Assembly: GCF_018219815.1 (NCBI RefSeq)
Contig: NZ_JADMKU010000005.1
Coordinates: 124,001 to 188,000, forward strand
Length of the DNA: 64,000 nucleotides
Direction of reading: 5' to 3'
Origin: Thalassovita aquimarina
GTDB taxonomy: Bacteria; Pseudomonadota; Alphaproteobacteria; Rhodobacterales; Rhodobacteraceae
The notes under the pieces are model-generated. The model made no database searches. It was given only the letters and a program-made list of their open reading frames with translations, and was not told the DNA's origin. Below are positions 35,190 to 43,786 of this stretch, piece by piece. Numbering within the stretch: position 1 is the stretch's first letter; each line of letters starts with the position of its first letter. A program made the position numbers and the translations under genes.

Positions 35190-35309
35190 ATGAAAAAACA
35201 AAAACGCTGGATGAAATCAGCCATCGCAACATCCAAGAGCGACCTGCCCGCACTGCCCTGGGCGCGCAAGAAGGGCGCCAAAACCGAACCGCAGCGCCGC
35301 AGTGCCTGA
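35190..35309 (+). CDS. 39-aa basic small protein
   Basis: A short frame below usual annotation length. It starts at ATG 35190 with a TAGGA ribosome site and ends at TGA 35309. The product begins MKKQKRWMKSAIATSKSD, continues with LPALPWARKKGAK, and is rich in Lys and Arg. I have the impression that similar small MKxxKRWMKS...LPWAR proteins are common in Rhodobacterales, but I cannot verify this here. It lies in an AT-richer stretch, 262 bp after pgeF, and has its own strong terminator 70 bp downstream. No function can be proposed. Confidence 0.72.
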   Translation: MKKQKRWMKSAIATSKSDLPALPWARKKGAKTEPQRRSA

Positions 35310-35376
35310 CACCATCTTATCCTTGGCCCGCTCACGCCGAGTATCCTTTTAACCAGTAGCGAAGTGAGTGCCAGTT

Positions 35377-35406
35377 AAGGAACCGCCACCCGCGTGGCGG
35401 TTCTTT
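35377..35406 (+). terminator. rho-independent terminator after the 39-aa gene
   Basis: GAACCGCCAC (35380-35389) pairs with GTGGCGGTTC (35394-35403), loop CCGC; AAG and TTT extend the stem with one GU pair. TTTCTGTTTC follows. Confidence 0.88.
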
Positions 35407-35520
35407 CTGTTTCAACCCAGCGATCGAATCGAATTATGGCAAACGCGTTCACCGCCGGGAAACAAAGCAACGGCCATCCGGGGGATTGCTGCACCCGCAG
35501 TATCCAATGTCGTCCCCTTT

Positions 35521-35550
35521 TTGACAATCGTCGGAAACAGGGGTCATTAT
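35521..35550 (+). promoter_or_regulatory. candidate promoter of the Hint-like gene
   Basis: A perfect TTGACA (35521-35526) and CATTAT (35545-35550), spaced 18 bp, stand 88 bp before the likely GTG start at 35639. The rest of the 329-bp gap (35310-35638) holds only the terminator at 35377-35406. Confidence 0.5.
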
Positions 35551-35638
35551 CCCGACATCAACAGTTGGAACTGAAACAGTCCCTCTGTCGTCGTCGGTGG
35601 GGGCCGGCGCGGATGCGACGCAGCGAAGGTGCGTGAGA

Positions 35639-36403
35639 GTGAACAGCATTTTGCCCCCGTCCCGTTACCGGGCTTCGACCCCGTATTCCCAGGACCGCGA
35701 TCAGGCGGTTATCTCTGCCGACCCGGTCAAGACCGCACTGATGCGGCGCTACGAGGTGCAGTATCTGGATCAAGACGGTTCCGTTGCGGCCCGTTCGGCC
35801 ATCGCCCCGGCCACTGCCCCGTTCGAAGCCGCCTTTTCCGCCTTCGCCCGCGGCACCCTGATTCAGACCGCCGACGGCCCCTGCGCGATTGAGGATATTG
35901 TTCCCGGCATGCGGATCGAGACCAAGGAATACGGCCCGCTTCCGATGCTGTGGCGGGGCATGATGAACATCATCCCAAACACCCCGACCGACCGGCCCGA
36001 ACAGGCGCAACTGACCCGGATCATGGCTGGCACGTTCGGCTTGGGCCGCCCGGGATCGGACCTGGTTCTGGGTCCGGCCGCCCGGATGCCGCGCCGGGGG
36101 CATATCGAAGGTTTCGTTCCGATCCGACATTTCGCCGACGGCGACAGCGTGGTCCAGACCTCGCCGCCCTCGCCGGTGCAGGTGTTCCACCTATGCCTGC
36201 CGCAACAGGCGACGATCCGCGCCAACGGCCTGCCGATCGCCAGCTATCATCCGCGCTTCGGCCTCGGCGAAACGATGGGGCCACAGATGCTGAAGCTGTT
36301 CCTGTCGCTGTTCCCGCATGTCGAGGCCCTGAACGAATTCGGCCCCGCGCTGCACCGGGACGCGTCGCGACAGGTGAACCTGCTGGAAGACGTCGCGATC
36401 TGA
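35639..36403 (+). CDS. Hint-domain protein lacking the nucleophilic cysteine
   Basis: A 254-aa protein related to the Hedgehog/intein (Hint) proteins frequent in Rhodobacterales. The block AFARGTLIQTADGPCAIEDI (about 63-82) followed by VPGMRIETKEYGPLPMLWRG is the usual Hint start, but the usual CF-x-GT is AFARGT here, so the first-residue Cys is replaced by Ala. The later SP-x-HR motif appears as LGPAARMPRR, also lacking its His. It is therefore unlikely to self-splice or self-cleave. GTG 35639 has GAAGG nine bases upstream; GTG 35633 and 35597 are alternatives. It is monocistronic, with the convergent Lrp gene next. Confidence 0.8.
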   Translation: MNSILPPSRYRASTPYSQDRDQAVISADPVKTALMRRYEVQYLDQDGSVAARSAIAPATAPFEAAFSAFARGTLIQTADGPCAIEDIVPGMRIETKEYGPLPMLWRGMMNIIPNTPTDRPEQAQLTRIMAGTFGLGRPGSDLVLGPAARMPRRGHIEGFVPIRHFADGDSVVQTSPPSPVQVFHLCLPQQATIRANGLPIASYHPRFGLGETMGPQMLKLFLSLFPHVEALNEFGPALHRDASRQVNLLEDVAI

Positions 36404-36439
36404 TCGCGCGATCAGGGGACGGACAGTGGCGCGAACCGG

Positions 36440-36940
36440 TCAGGCCGACCGGTTCAGCCGCTCTTCCAAAACATCGAAGGGCACGCCGGGTTCATCCTTG
36501 GCGCTGCGGATGACAAGGCTGGTCTTGACCGAAGCCACGTTGGGCGCGGTCAGCAATTCGCCGGTCAGGAAGCTCTGGAAGGTACTCAGGTCAGGGGCCA
36601 CGCATTTCAGGATGAAATCGACCTCGCCGTTGAGCATGTTGCATTCGCGGACCAGCGGCCAGCCGCGGCACAGCTCCTCGAACGCGCTGAGGTCGGACTC
36701 GGCCTGGCTCTGCAGCCCGACCATGGCATAGACCTGAACCTCGAAACCCAGTTCGCGGGCGTCGACCTCGGCGTGGTACCCCTTGATATAGCCGGCTTCT
36801 TCAAGCGTCCGCACCCGGCGCAGGCAGGGCGGCGCGGAAATCCCCACCCGCTTCGCCAGTTCGACATTCGTCATTCGGCCATCGGCCTGAAGTTCAGCCA
36901 GAATTTTCCGGTCAATGGGGTCAAGCCGCGTCGTAGGCAT
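36440..36940 (-). CDS. Lrp/AsnC family transcriptional regulator
   Basis: A 166-aa feast/famine regulator. The N-terminal winged helix (about 5-55) includes LDPIDRKILAELQADGRMTN and VELAKRVGISAPPCLRRVRT; the C-terminal RAM ligand/oligomerisation domain (about 70-150) follows with VQVYAMVGLQ and GEVDFILKCVAPDL. Such proteins sense amino acids. It is divergent from trxB with a 192-bp AT-rich gap, and often in this group an lrp-like gene sits next to trxB. Autoregulation through that gap is likely but not shown. Confidence 0.92.
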   Translation of the reverse strand: MPTTRLDPIDRKILAELQADGRMTNVELAKRVGISAPPCLRRVRTLEEAGYIKGYHAEVDARELGFEVQVYAMVGLQSQAESDLSAFEELCRGWPLVRECNMLNGEVDFILKCVAPDLSTFQSFLTGELLTAPNVASVKTSLVIRSAKDEPGVPFDVLEERLNRSA

Positions 36941-37088
36941 CCGAATTCTCCTTTGAGCGAAGTCATATACCTGCTCCGTTCCGCGCGCAACTTTATTTCG
37001 TGTATGCGCAATATCATTGCCGAATCTTCAAGATTTTACGCATTTTCCGTTTTCGCCATCTAGGCCTTTTCCCAACGCCCGGCGGGGT

Positions 37089-37095
37089 CTATATG
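37089..37095 (+). promoter_or_regulatory. CTATATG -10-like box upstream of trxB
   Basis: Same CTATATG core as at rimO and lgt, 37 bp before the trxB ATG. The -35 position reads TTTTCC, weak, so activation by a regulator is possible. Confidence 0.4.
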
Positions 37096-37132
37096 CGTTG
37101 AAGCTTCTGGAATTTCGAAAAAGGGTCCCGAC

Positions 37133-38074
37133 ATGGCCGATACACGTCACACCAAGGTTCTGATTATCGGGTCCGGTCCCGCCGGCTATACTGCGGGGGT
37201 GTATGCCGCGCGCGCGATGCTGTCACCCATCCTGGTGCAGGGGATCGAACCGGGTGGACAGCTGACCACCACGACCGAAGTCGAAAACTATCCCGGCTTC
37301 ACCGAAGTTCAGGGCCCCGACCTGATGGTCAAGATGCAGGAACACGCCGCGGCCATGGGCTGTGACATCGTCGGCGACATCATCACCGAACTGGACACCT
37401 CCAAGCGTCCGTTCACCGCCAAGGGCGACAGCGGCACCATCTACACCGCCGACGCGGTGATCCTTGCCACCGGGGCGCGCGCCAAGTGGCTGGGGCTGGA
37501 CAGCGAAGAGGCCTACAAGGGTTTCGGCGTGTCGGCCTGCGCGACCTGTGACGGGTTCTTCTATCGCGGCCAGGAAATCGTGGTGATCGGCGGCGGCAAC
37601 ACCGCCGTCGAAGAAGCGCTGTTCCTGACCAATTTCGCCTCCAAGGTCACGCTGATCCACCGCCGCGACGAACTGCGCGCCGAAAAGATTCTGGTCGACC
37701 GGCTGATGAAGAACGAAAAGATCGAACCGCTGTGGTTCCACACGCTGGAAGAAGTGGTCGGCGAGGATAATCCCAAGGGCGTCACCGCCGTGCGCGCCAA
37801 GAACGTCAAGACCGGCGAGATCACCGAGATCCCCTGCAAGGGCGTCTTCGTCGCCATCGGCCACGCCCCCGCGAACGAACTGGTCAAGGACGTGCTGGAA
37901 CTGCACAATGGCGGCTATGTGAAGGTCAACCCGGGCAGCACCGAAACCTCGATCCCCGGCATCTTCGCCGCTGGCGACCTGACCGACCACAAGTACCGTC
38001 AGGCCGTCACCAGCGCCGGCATGGGCTGCATGGCCGCGCTGGATGCCGAACGCTGGCTGGCCGAACAGGAATGA
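37133..38074 (+). CDS. trxB: thioredoxin-disulfide reductase
   Basis: FAD enzyme that passes electrons from NADPH to thioredoxin. The 313-aa protein has the FAD motif [19 protein letters not shown] (10-28), the redox-active CATCD (136-140) in [13 protein letters not shown], the NADPH motif [16 protein letters not shown] (about 150-165) and the C-terminal [20 protein letters not shown] (282-301). Length is normal. AAAGGG ten bases before ATG 37133 is the ribosome site. The P450 gene follows in the same direction after 62 bp but has a separate start region. Confidence 0.95.
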   Translation: MADTRHTKVLIIGSGPAGYTAGVYAARAMLSPILVQGIEPGGQLTTTTEVENYPGFTEVQGPDLMVKMQEHAAAMGCDIVGDIITELDTSKRPFTAKGDSGTIYTADAVILATGARAKWLGLDSEEAYKGFGVSACATCDGFFYRGQEIVVIGGGNTAVEEALFLTNFASKVTLIHRRDELRAEKILVDRLMKNEKIEPLWFHTLEEVVGEDNPKGVTAVRAKNVKTGEITEIPCKGVFVAIGHAPANELVKDVLELHNGGYVKVNPGSTETSIPGIFAAGDLTDHKYRQAVTSAGMGCMAALDAERWLAEQE

Positions 38075-38136
38075 CCGGCCGCCATTTTTAGCGACCAGAC
38101 CAGAATCGTGTTAGCATGGCGAAAAGGATTTTCGCC

Positions 38137-39465
38137 ATGCAGCCACCTTCCGCAGCCGCGCTGGCCCATATTCCGGCAGCCCCCCAGCTTCCCATCTTCG
38201 GCAACACGCTCGAAGTCCTGAAGGACCCGAATGCGCTTTACCGCCGTTCCTCCGCCGCGTTGGGGAAGGTCTACAGGATCAAGTTCCTGAACGAATGGCG
38301 CGTGTCGCTGGCCAGCGCCGACGGGGTCGAATACATCCTGATGGACCCCGATCACCTGTTTTCAAGCGAACACGGCTGGACCGTGCTGACCGAACTTTTC
38401 CCGCGCGGGCTGATGTTGCGGGATTTCGACGACCACCGCGCCCATCGCCGCATCATGCAGGCCGCATTCCGCAAATCCGCGATGGACAGCTACCTGGCGA
38501 TGATGGCCCCGGCGCTGGACGACATGGTGGCGCAATGGCCGGTCGGGCAGCAATTCGAATTCTATCCCGCGATCAAGAACCTGACCCTTCGGATGGGGGC
38601 GAACGTGTTCATGGGCCTACCGGTGGACGCGCCCGCCACCGATGCGCTGAACCGGGGCTTCATAGACGAAATCGCCGCGTCGGTCGCGCTCCTGCGCAAA
38701 CCCCTGCCCTATACGAAGTACCGCCGCGGGCTGGATGCGCGCGCCCACCTGATCGAGCAGTTTTCCGCGTTGATCGAGGAACGGCGCGACGGCGATGGCC
38801 AGGATTTCTTTTCCCAGATGTGCCGCGCCACGGACGAGGACGGCAAAAGCTGGACCGACAGCGAAATCGTCGACCACTTCAACTTCCTGATGATGGCCGC
38901 GCATGACACCACTGCCAGCGCCCTGACCGCGATGGTCTGGGCGCTGAGCGAACATGTCGAATGGCAGGACCGGTTGGCGCGGGAAATCGCCGACCTGGGG
39001 CCCGGCCCGTTCGAACAGGACATGCTGGACCGGATGCCGCTGACCGACATGGTGTTCAAGGAAGCGCTGCGGATGATGCCACCGGTGCCGCTGATCCCGC
39101 GCCGGGCGATGCGCGATTTCGAATGGAACGGGGTGAAGATCCCGGCGGGCACTTCGGTCACTGCGCTGGTCGGGCCGATCATGATGTCGCCCGAATATTA
39201 CACCGATCCCGAAACCTTCGACCCCGAACGGTTTTCCCCCAACCGGGCCGAGGACCGGTCGCATCGTTTCGCCTGGGCGCCGTTCGGCGGCGGTGCGCAT
39301 AAATGCATCGGGCTGCATTTCTCGACCATGCAGGTCAAGGTCTTCCTGCGCGCGCTGCTGGGCCGCTACAAGGTGCTGCCGGCGAAACCGGGGCCGGTCG
39401 CTTGGAAACCTCTCCCGATACCGCAACCGAAAGGCGGATTGCCGGTGGTCCTGCAACGGCGCTAG
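38137..39465 (+). CDS. cytochrome P450
   Basis: A 442-aa haem monooxygenase. The I-helix oxygen motif is MMAAHDTTASA, the K-helix ExxR is in FKEALRMMPPVPLIPR, and the haem-thiolate loop is FAPFGGG-type: WAPFGGGAHKCIGLHF with Cys390. It has no membrane anchor, so it is a soluble class I enzyme needing a ferredoxin and reductase, neither nearby. The general look (PIFGNTLEVLKDPNALYRRS) resembles CYP120/CYP51-like soluble P450s of alphaproteobacteria. Start: ATG 38137 with AAGGA eight bases upstream; ATG 38116 would add seven residues. Substrate unknown. Confidence 0.88.
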   Translation: MQPPSAAALAHIPAAPQLPIFGNTLEVLKDPNALYRRSSAALGKVYRIKFLNEWRVSLASADGVEYILMDPDHLFSSEHGWTVLTELFPRGLMLRDFDDHRAHRRIMQAAFRKSAMDSYLAMMAPALDDMVAQWPVGQQFEFYPAIKNLTLRMGANVFMGLPVDAPATDALNRGFIDEIAASVALLRKPLPYTKYRRGLDARAHLIEQFSALIEERRDGDGQDFFSQMCRATDEDGKSWTDSEIVDHFNFLMMAAHDTTASALTAMVWALSEHVEWQDRLAREIADLGPGPFEQDMLDRMPLTDMVFKEALRMMPPVPLIPRRAMRDFEWNGVKIPAGTSVTALVGPIMMSPEYYTDPETFDPERFSPNRAEDRSHRFAWAPFGGGAHKCIGLHFSTMQVKVFLRALLGRYKVLPAKPGPVAWKPLPIPQPKGGLPVVLQRR

Positions 39466-39487
39466 GTCCGCCCTGTCCCGGGCGGAC
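39466..39487 (+). terminator. hairpin at the end of the P450 gene
   Basis: GTCCGCCC (39466-39473) pairs with GGGCGGAC (39480-39487) directly after the stop codon. No U-tract follows, so it is a weak candidate. Confidence 0.4.
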
Positions 39488-39709
39488 GCCATCCTTATCG
39501 CGGCGCAGAAAATCCGTCTCGACGTGGTGTGATCCGCCCCCATCGCCGGGCCCCCGCCGCCCCCGGCGATGTCATGTCTTGTCGCGGTTCGTTCGCACGC
39601 CCGCAGGCGAACAACGTTCCATCCGCACCGATATGGCCCGAAGCTCGTTTTTCCTGTCGCCGCGTTGCAGCGACATCACTCTTATATCCGGGCTGCGCGG
39701 CGCTTTCTC

Positions 39710-39738
39710 TTGCATTTAACAGGCTCCGTCGACTAGAT
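39710..39738 (+). promoter_or_regulatory. candidate sat-cysC promoter
   Basis: TTGCAT (39710-39715) and CTAGAT (39733-39738) with a 17-bp spacer stand 56 bp before ATG 39795. The rest of the 329-bp gap after the P450 gene (39488-39709) shows no gene. Confidence 0.45.
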
Positions 39739-39794
39739 GCCCGCGAAATCCGTAACCGCCCTGCACGAGCAGATAGTGAAAAGGCATTGATTCG

Positions 39795-41513
39795 ATGTTG
39801 CCCAACCTCGCCCCTATTCCCGAGCTCTACGTTTCCTATGACAGCGCCCAGAAACTGAAGGTCGAAGCCGCCGACCTGACCAGCTGGGACCTGACCCCGC
39901 GCCAGATCTGCGATCTGGAACTGCTAATGAACGGCGGCTTCAATCCGCTGAAGGGTTTCCTGAGCGAAGAGGATTACAACGGCGTCGTTGACAACATGCG
40001 CCTTGCCGACGGGTCGCTCTGGCCGATGCCGATCAATCTGGACGTGTCGGAAGACTTCGCCGCGAAGCTCGAGATCGGCCAGGACATCGCCCTGCGCGAC
40101 CAGGAAGGCGTGATCCTCGCCACCATGACGGTCACCGACCGCTGGGAACCCAACAAGTCGCACGAGGCCGAAAAGGTCTTCGGCGCCGATGATATCGCGC
40201 ATCCCGCCGTCAACTACCTGCACCACTCCGCCGGCAAGATCTACCTTGGCGGTCCGGTCACCGGCATCCAGCAGCCGGTCCACTACGATTTCAAGGCCCG
40301 CCGCGACACGCCGAACGAACTGCGCGCCTATTTCCGCAAAATGGGCTGGCGCAAGATCGTCGCGTTCCAGACCCGCAACCCGCTGCACCGGGCACACCAG
40401 GAACTGACCTTCCGCGCCGCCCGCGAAGCACAGGCCAACCTGCTGATCCATCCGGTCGTCGGCATGACGAAACCGGGCGATGTCGATCACTTCACCCGGG
40501 TGCGCTGCTACGAGGCGGTGCTGGATAAATACCCCGCCGCCACCACCGCGATGAGCCTTCTGAACCTGGCCATGCGCATGGCCGGCCCGCGCGAAGCGGT
40601 CTGGCACGGGCTGATCCGCGCCAACCACGGCTGCACCCATTTCATCGTTGGCCGCGACCATGCCGGCCCGGGCAAGAACAGCGCCGGCGAAGATTTCTAC
40701 GGCCCCTACGACGCGCAGGACCTTTTCCGCGAACACCAGGATGAAATCGGCATCGAAATGGTCGATTTCAAACACATGGTCTATGTCCAGGAACGCGCCC
40801 AGTACGAACCCAACGACGAAATCGCCGACAAGGATGACGTCACCATCCTGAACATTTCCGGCACCGAACTGCGCCGCCGCCTGGCCGAAGGGCTGGAAAT
40901 TCCGGAATGGTTCTCCTTCCCCGAAGTGGTGGCCGAACTGCGCCGCACCAAGCCGCCGCGTTCGAAACAGGGCTTCACGGTCTTCTTCACCGGTTTCTCG
41001 GGTTCCGGCAAATCGACCATCGCGAACGCGCTGATGGTCAAGCTGATGGAAATGGGCGGCCGTCCGGTCACCCTTCTGGATGGTGATATCGTGCGTAAAA
41101 ACCTCAGCTCGGAACTGGGATTCTCGAAGGAACACCGCGATCTGAACATCCGCCGCATCGGCTATGTTGCATCGGAAATCACCAAGAATGGCGGCATCGC
41201 CATCTGCGCCCCGATCGCGCCCTACGCCACCACCCGCCGGGCGGTGCGCGAAGACGTCGAACAGTTCGGCGCCTTCGTAGAAGTCCACGTCGCCACCTCG
41301 ATCGAGGAATGCGAACGCCGCGACCGCAAGGGGCTCTACAAGCTCGCGCGCGAAGGCAAGATCAAGGAATTCACCGGCATTTCCGATCCCTATGACGTGC
41401 CCGAGAACCCCGAACTGAGCGTCGAGACCGAAAATGTCGATGTCGACAACTGCGCCCACCAGGTCCTGCTGAAGCTTGAATCGATGGGGCTGATTTCCGG
41501 CAACTGGGCCTGA
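39795..41513 (+). CDS. bifunctional sulfate adenylyltransferase/adenylylsulfate kinase
   Basis: A 572-aa fusion that activates sulfate to APS and then phosphorylates it to PAPS. The N-terminal single-chain (dissimilatory-type, Sat) sulfurylase contains QTRNPLHRAHQELT (about 192-205, HxxH nucleotide site) and THFIVGRDHAGPGK (near 281-294). The C-terminal CysC kinase starts near 395 with the P-loop GFSGSGKST (400-408), then LLDGDIVRKNLSSELGFS and ICAPIAPYA. This order (Sat then CysC) is known from marine alphaproteobacteria and differs from CysDN systems. It supplies PAPS or APS for cysteine synthesis. A terminator follows immediately. Confidence 0.94.
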   Translation: MLPNLAPIPELYVSYDSAQKLKVEAADLTSWDLTPRQICDLELLMNGGFNPLKGFLSEEDYNGVVDNMRLADGSLWPMPINLDVSEDFAAKLEIGQDIALRDQEGVILATMTVTDRWEPNKSHEAEKVFGADDIAHPAVNYLHHSAGKIYLGGPVTGIQQPVHYDFKARRDTPNELRAYFRKMGWRKIVAFQTRNPLHRAHQELTFRAAREAQANLLIHPVVGMTKPGDVDHFTRVRCYEAVLDKYPAATTAMSLLNLAMRMAGPREAVWHGLIRANHGCTHFIVGRDHAGPGKNSAGEDFYGPYDAQDLFREHQDEIGIEMVDFKHMVYVQERAQYEPNDEIADKDDVTILNISGTELRRRLAEGLEIPEWFSFPEVVAELRRTKPPRSKQGFTVFFTGFSGSGKSTIANALMVKLMEMGGRPVTLLDGDIVRKNLSSELGFSKEHRDLNIRRIGYVASEITKNGGIAICAPIAPYATTRRAVREDVEQFGAFVEVHVATSIEECERRDRKGLYKLAREGKIKEFTGISDPYDVPENPELSVETENVDVDNCAHQVLLKLESMGLISGNWA

Positions 41514-41534
41514 TAGCCCCCCATACGAATGATG

Positions 41535-41566
41535 AAAGGCGCGCCAGGTGGCGCGCCTTTTTCTTT
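41535..41566 (+). terminator. rho-independent terminator of sat-cysC
   Basis: AAAGGCGCGCC (41535-41545) pairs perfectly with GGCGCGCCTTT (41550-41560), loop AGGT, followed by TTTTTCTTT. Confidence 0.93.
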
Positions 41567-41591
41567 GGTCCATCGGCTGAACGCCTCGGGC

Positions 41592-42077
41592 TTACTTCAT
41601 CCGCATCCGTGCCATCATATTGTCCTTCAACACGAACTGGTGCAGCAGCGCCGCCGCGACGTGCAGGATGACCATGAACATGCCGATATTGAACAACACC
41701 TCATGCGCCTCGGCAGCCGCTTTCACGCCGCCGAACCAGGCCGCCAGTCCCGCCGACGGGATCGCCAGCATGCCAAGGTACAGCCCGACGTGAATCAGCT
41801 TGGCCGCCTTGTCCTGCAACGGCCGGCCGGTCTCGATCTCCGGGGGGGCGCCCTTCACCAGCCGCACGATCAGCCGCAGAACGACCAGCGCCAGGATCGC
41901 GATCCCGACAAGAACATGCACCCGCGCCACGGTTGTGGGTTCGGCGCTGCCGGTCCGCATCAGCGACCGCCAGACATCACCCATCGCGTCGGCGCTGAAA
42001 TAGCTGACCACCATCAGCGCCGCGATGCCCCAATGCAATCCGATCTGAAACTTGCTGTATTTTTCCGGCTGCGCCAT
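41592..42077 (-). CDS. cytochrome b561 family protein
   Basis: A 161-aa membrane dihaem cytochrome of the CybB type. Four hydrophobic helices are seen at about 14-30, 50-70, 92-112 and 130-150, with paired histidines: IGLHWG (His13), ARVHVLVG (about 49), KLIHVGLY (about 95) and VILHVAAALLHQF (about 140 and 146). Such proteins pass electrons between quinol and periplasmic or superoxide acceptors. The start ATG 42077 has GGAGAG. An extended frame upstream (to 42371) is antisense-like and unrelated. It is convergent with sat-cysC. Confidence 0.88.
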   Translation of the reverse strand: MAQPEKYSKFQIGLHWGIAALMVVSYFSADAMGDVWRSLMRTGSAEPTTVARVHVLVGIAILALVVLRLIVRLVKGAPPEIETGRPLQDKAAKLIHVGLYLGMLAIPSAGLAAWFGGVKAAAEAHEVLFNIGMFMVILHVAAALLHQFVLKDNMMARMRMK

Positions 42078-42169
42078 TCTCGCTCTCCGTCCATTGGCTG
42101 AAACAAACCGAGGCCAGTTGCCTCGCTCCAATGATACGTGAGCAACGCGAAGTTCCGTCGCCGCGTCCG

Positions 42170-42186
42170 CCAGATATTTCATCTGG
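42170..42186. other. short palindrome between b561 and DUF1150 genes
   Basis: CCAGAT (42170-42175) and ATCTGG (42181-42186) around ATTTC form a small perfect inverted repeat 24 bp beyond the DUF1150 stop. No U-tract follows on either strand; it may be a weak terminator or binding site. Confidence 0.35.
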
Positions 42187-42210
42187 GGCCGCAGCACATG
42201 GGCGCGGGCC

Positions 42211-42438
42211 TCAGTGCACCGCCACCGGCGCGAAATCGTGTTGCCGCGCCAGCAGGAAGGCCAGCTTGCGGTCGCCCACCAGGGCCAGCTGTTCGCCTTC
42301 CTCGCTGCAAACCGCATAGACCGTTTCGGTGCGGCCCAGCTGCACCTGCAAATCCTCCGGCAGGTCGGCAACTTTCACGGGGCGCACGTAGACGATTTGA
42401 TTGTCGTCATCTTGTCCGAAATCGAATTTTACATCCAT
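42211..42438 (-). CDS. DUF1150 family protein
   Basis: A 75-aa acidic protein of DUF1150, a small alphaproteobacterial family without known function. Typical features are VYVRPVKVADLPEDLQ (16-31) and LALVGDRKLAFLLARQHDF (51-69). It lies four bases after the Hsp20 gene in the same direction, a conserved pairing that suggests a heat-shock or protein-quality link. No signal peptide or metal motif. ATG 42438 has GGAAAGGG upstream. Confidence 0.87.
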   Translation of the reverse strand: MDVKFDFGQDDDNQIVYVRPVKVADLPEDLQVQLGRTETVYAVCSEEGEQLALVGDRKLAFLLARQHDFAPVAVH

Positions 42439-42442
42439 CGCG

Positions 42443-42856
42443 TTACCCTTTCCTGATGTTGATGGTCTGCACCACCGTTTCCGGCTGGTGCCGCGTCAGA
42501 TCGACGTGCAGCAGGCCGTTTTCCATCACCGCCTCGCCCACTTCGACCCCGTCGGCCATCACGAAGGAGCGCTGGAACTGGCGCGCCGCGATTCCGCGAT
42601 GCAGGAACACGCGGCCTTCTGAATCGTCCTTCTGACGGCCCCGGATGACCAGTTGCTGATCTTCGACGGTGATCGACAGGTCGCCTTCGGCGAACCCGGC
42701 CACGGCCAGCGTGATCCGGTAGGAATTCTGCGACGTCTGTTCGATATTGAATGGGGGATAACCTTCGTTACCGGATTTCGCGTTGCGTTCCAGCAAACGT
42801 TCCAGCTGATCGAACCCCAGAAGGTAGGGGTGTGACCCCAGGGTAAGCTTTGTCAT
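42443..42856 (-). CDS. Hsp20 family small heat shock protein
   Basis: A 137-aa alpha-crystallin-type chaperone similar in length to IbpA. The N-terminal arm FDQLERLLERNAKSGNEGYP (15-34) is followed by the crystallin domain (about 35-125), including YRITLAVAGFAEGDLSITVE (46-65) and LHVDLTRHQPE. It lacks a clear I-x-I tail. It holds unfolding proteins for the ClpB/DnaK system. AAGGACG before ATG 42856 sets the start; the long frame continuing upstream is antisense to purE and YdcH. I see no clear ROSE-type thermometer in the very short leader. Confidence 0.9.
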   Translation of the reverse strand: MTKLTLGSHPYLLGFDQLERLLERNAKSGNEGYPPFNIEQTSQNSYRITLAVAGFAEGDLSITVEDQQLVIRGRQKDDSEGRVFLHRGIAARQFQRSFVMADGVEVGEAVMENGLLHVDLTRHQPETVVQTINIRKG

Positions 42857-43016
42857 CGACACGTCCTTATGATCAAGCGACAGTCCAAACCGTGCAGGCC
42901 CCGTTTCGGCGACCTGCTCATGAAATATGGGCATCCGTCCATCGCTGTGCAAGACCTTTGCGAAAGCGCGGCTTTTCAGTATCTTAACAAGGTGCACAAT
43001 CAACGGAATCACGGCT

Positions 43017-43241
43017 ATGAACGCTTCTTCAGACCTTTCGATGAAAACGGACGAGGTCCTGCGCGTCGAATTGGAGGTGTTCCGCCGCGAACACCGCGAC
43101 CTTGACGAAGCGATTACCGCCCTGACCGAACGCGGCACCGCCGACCAGCTGACGCTGCAGCGGCTGAAGAAGAAGAAGCTGCAGCTCAAGGACCTGATCG
43201 CGCGGATCGAGGACCGGCTGACACCGGATATCATTGCGTAA
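43017..43241 (+). CDS. YdcH family protein (DUF465)
   Basis: A 74-aa helical hairpin protein. The signature is [20 protein letters not shown] (about 15-34) with [20 protein letters not shown] (49-68), the heptad pattern and KKKKLxLKD core of DUF465. Function is unknown, though the family is very widespread. The start ATG 43017 has ACGGAATCACGG upstream, a weak ribosome site; ATG 43041 is possible but cuts the first helix. It precedes purE by 56 bp, a frequent neighbour. Confidence 0.87.
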   Translation: MNASSDLSMKTDEVLRVELEVFRREHRDLDEAITALTERGTADQLTLQRLKKKKLQLKDLIARIEDRLTPDIIA

Positions 43242-43297
43242 CCCGCTGCCTTGGCTATAGTGCGCGCTCCATTGGCAGGGCGATACAGGGGCGATAC

Positions 43298-43786
43298 ATG
43301 GCACAGGTCAAAGTGGGCATCATCATGGGCAGCCAGTCGGACTGGCCGACCATGAAGGAAGCCGCCGACATTCTCGACGAATTGAACATCCCTTACGAGG
43401 CCAAGATCGTTTCGGCCCACCGCACACCGGACCGGCTGTGGGACTATGGCAAGACCGCCGTCGATCGCGGCCTGCAGGTGATCATCGCCGGCGCCGGCGG
43501 CGCCGCGCACCTGCCCGGCATGATGGCCAGCAAAACCCGGGTGCCGGTAATCGGCGTGCCGGTACAGACCAAGGCGCTGTCGGGCGTCGACAGCCTGTAT
43601 TCGATCCTGCAGATGCCGCGCGGTTTTCCGGTCGCCACCATGGCGATCGGCGGCGCGGGGGCCAAGAACGCGGGGCTGATGGCCGCCGCGATCCTTGCCA
43701 ATACCGACGCCGGTATCGCACAGCGCCTCGATGACTGGCGCGAAGCCCTGTCCGCCTCCATTCCAGATGAGCCCTCCGATGACTGA
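43298..43786 (+). CDS. purE: N5-carboxyaminoimidazole ribonucleotide mutase
   Basis: Converts N5-CAIR to CAIR in purine synthesis. The 162-aa class I PurE has [20 protein letters not shown] (6-25), [19 protein letters not shown] (about 40-58, catalytic His) and [18 protein letters not shown] (about 66-83). Oligomer-forming C-terminal residues are present. A CTATAG box (43255-43260) is found 37 bp upstream. It overlaps purK by eight bases, so both enzymes are made together, as usual for this two-step replacement of class II PurE. Confidence 0.95.
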   Translation: MAQVKVGIIMGSQSDWPTMKEAADILDELNIPYEAKIVSAHRTPDRLWDYGKTAVDRGLQVIIAGAGGAAHLPGMMASKTRVPVIGVPVQTKALSGVDSLYSILQMPRGFPVATMAIGGAGAKNAGLMAAAILANTDAGIAQRLDDWREALSASIPDEPSDD

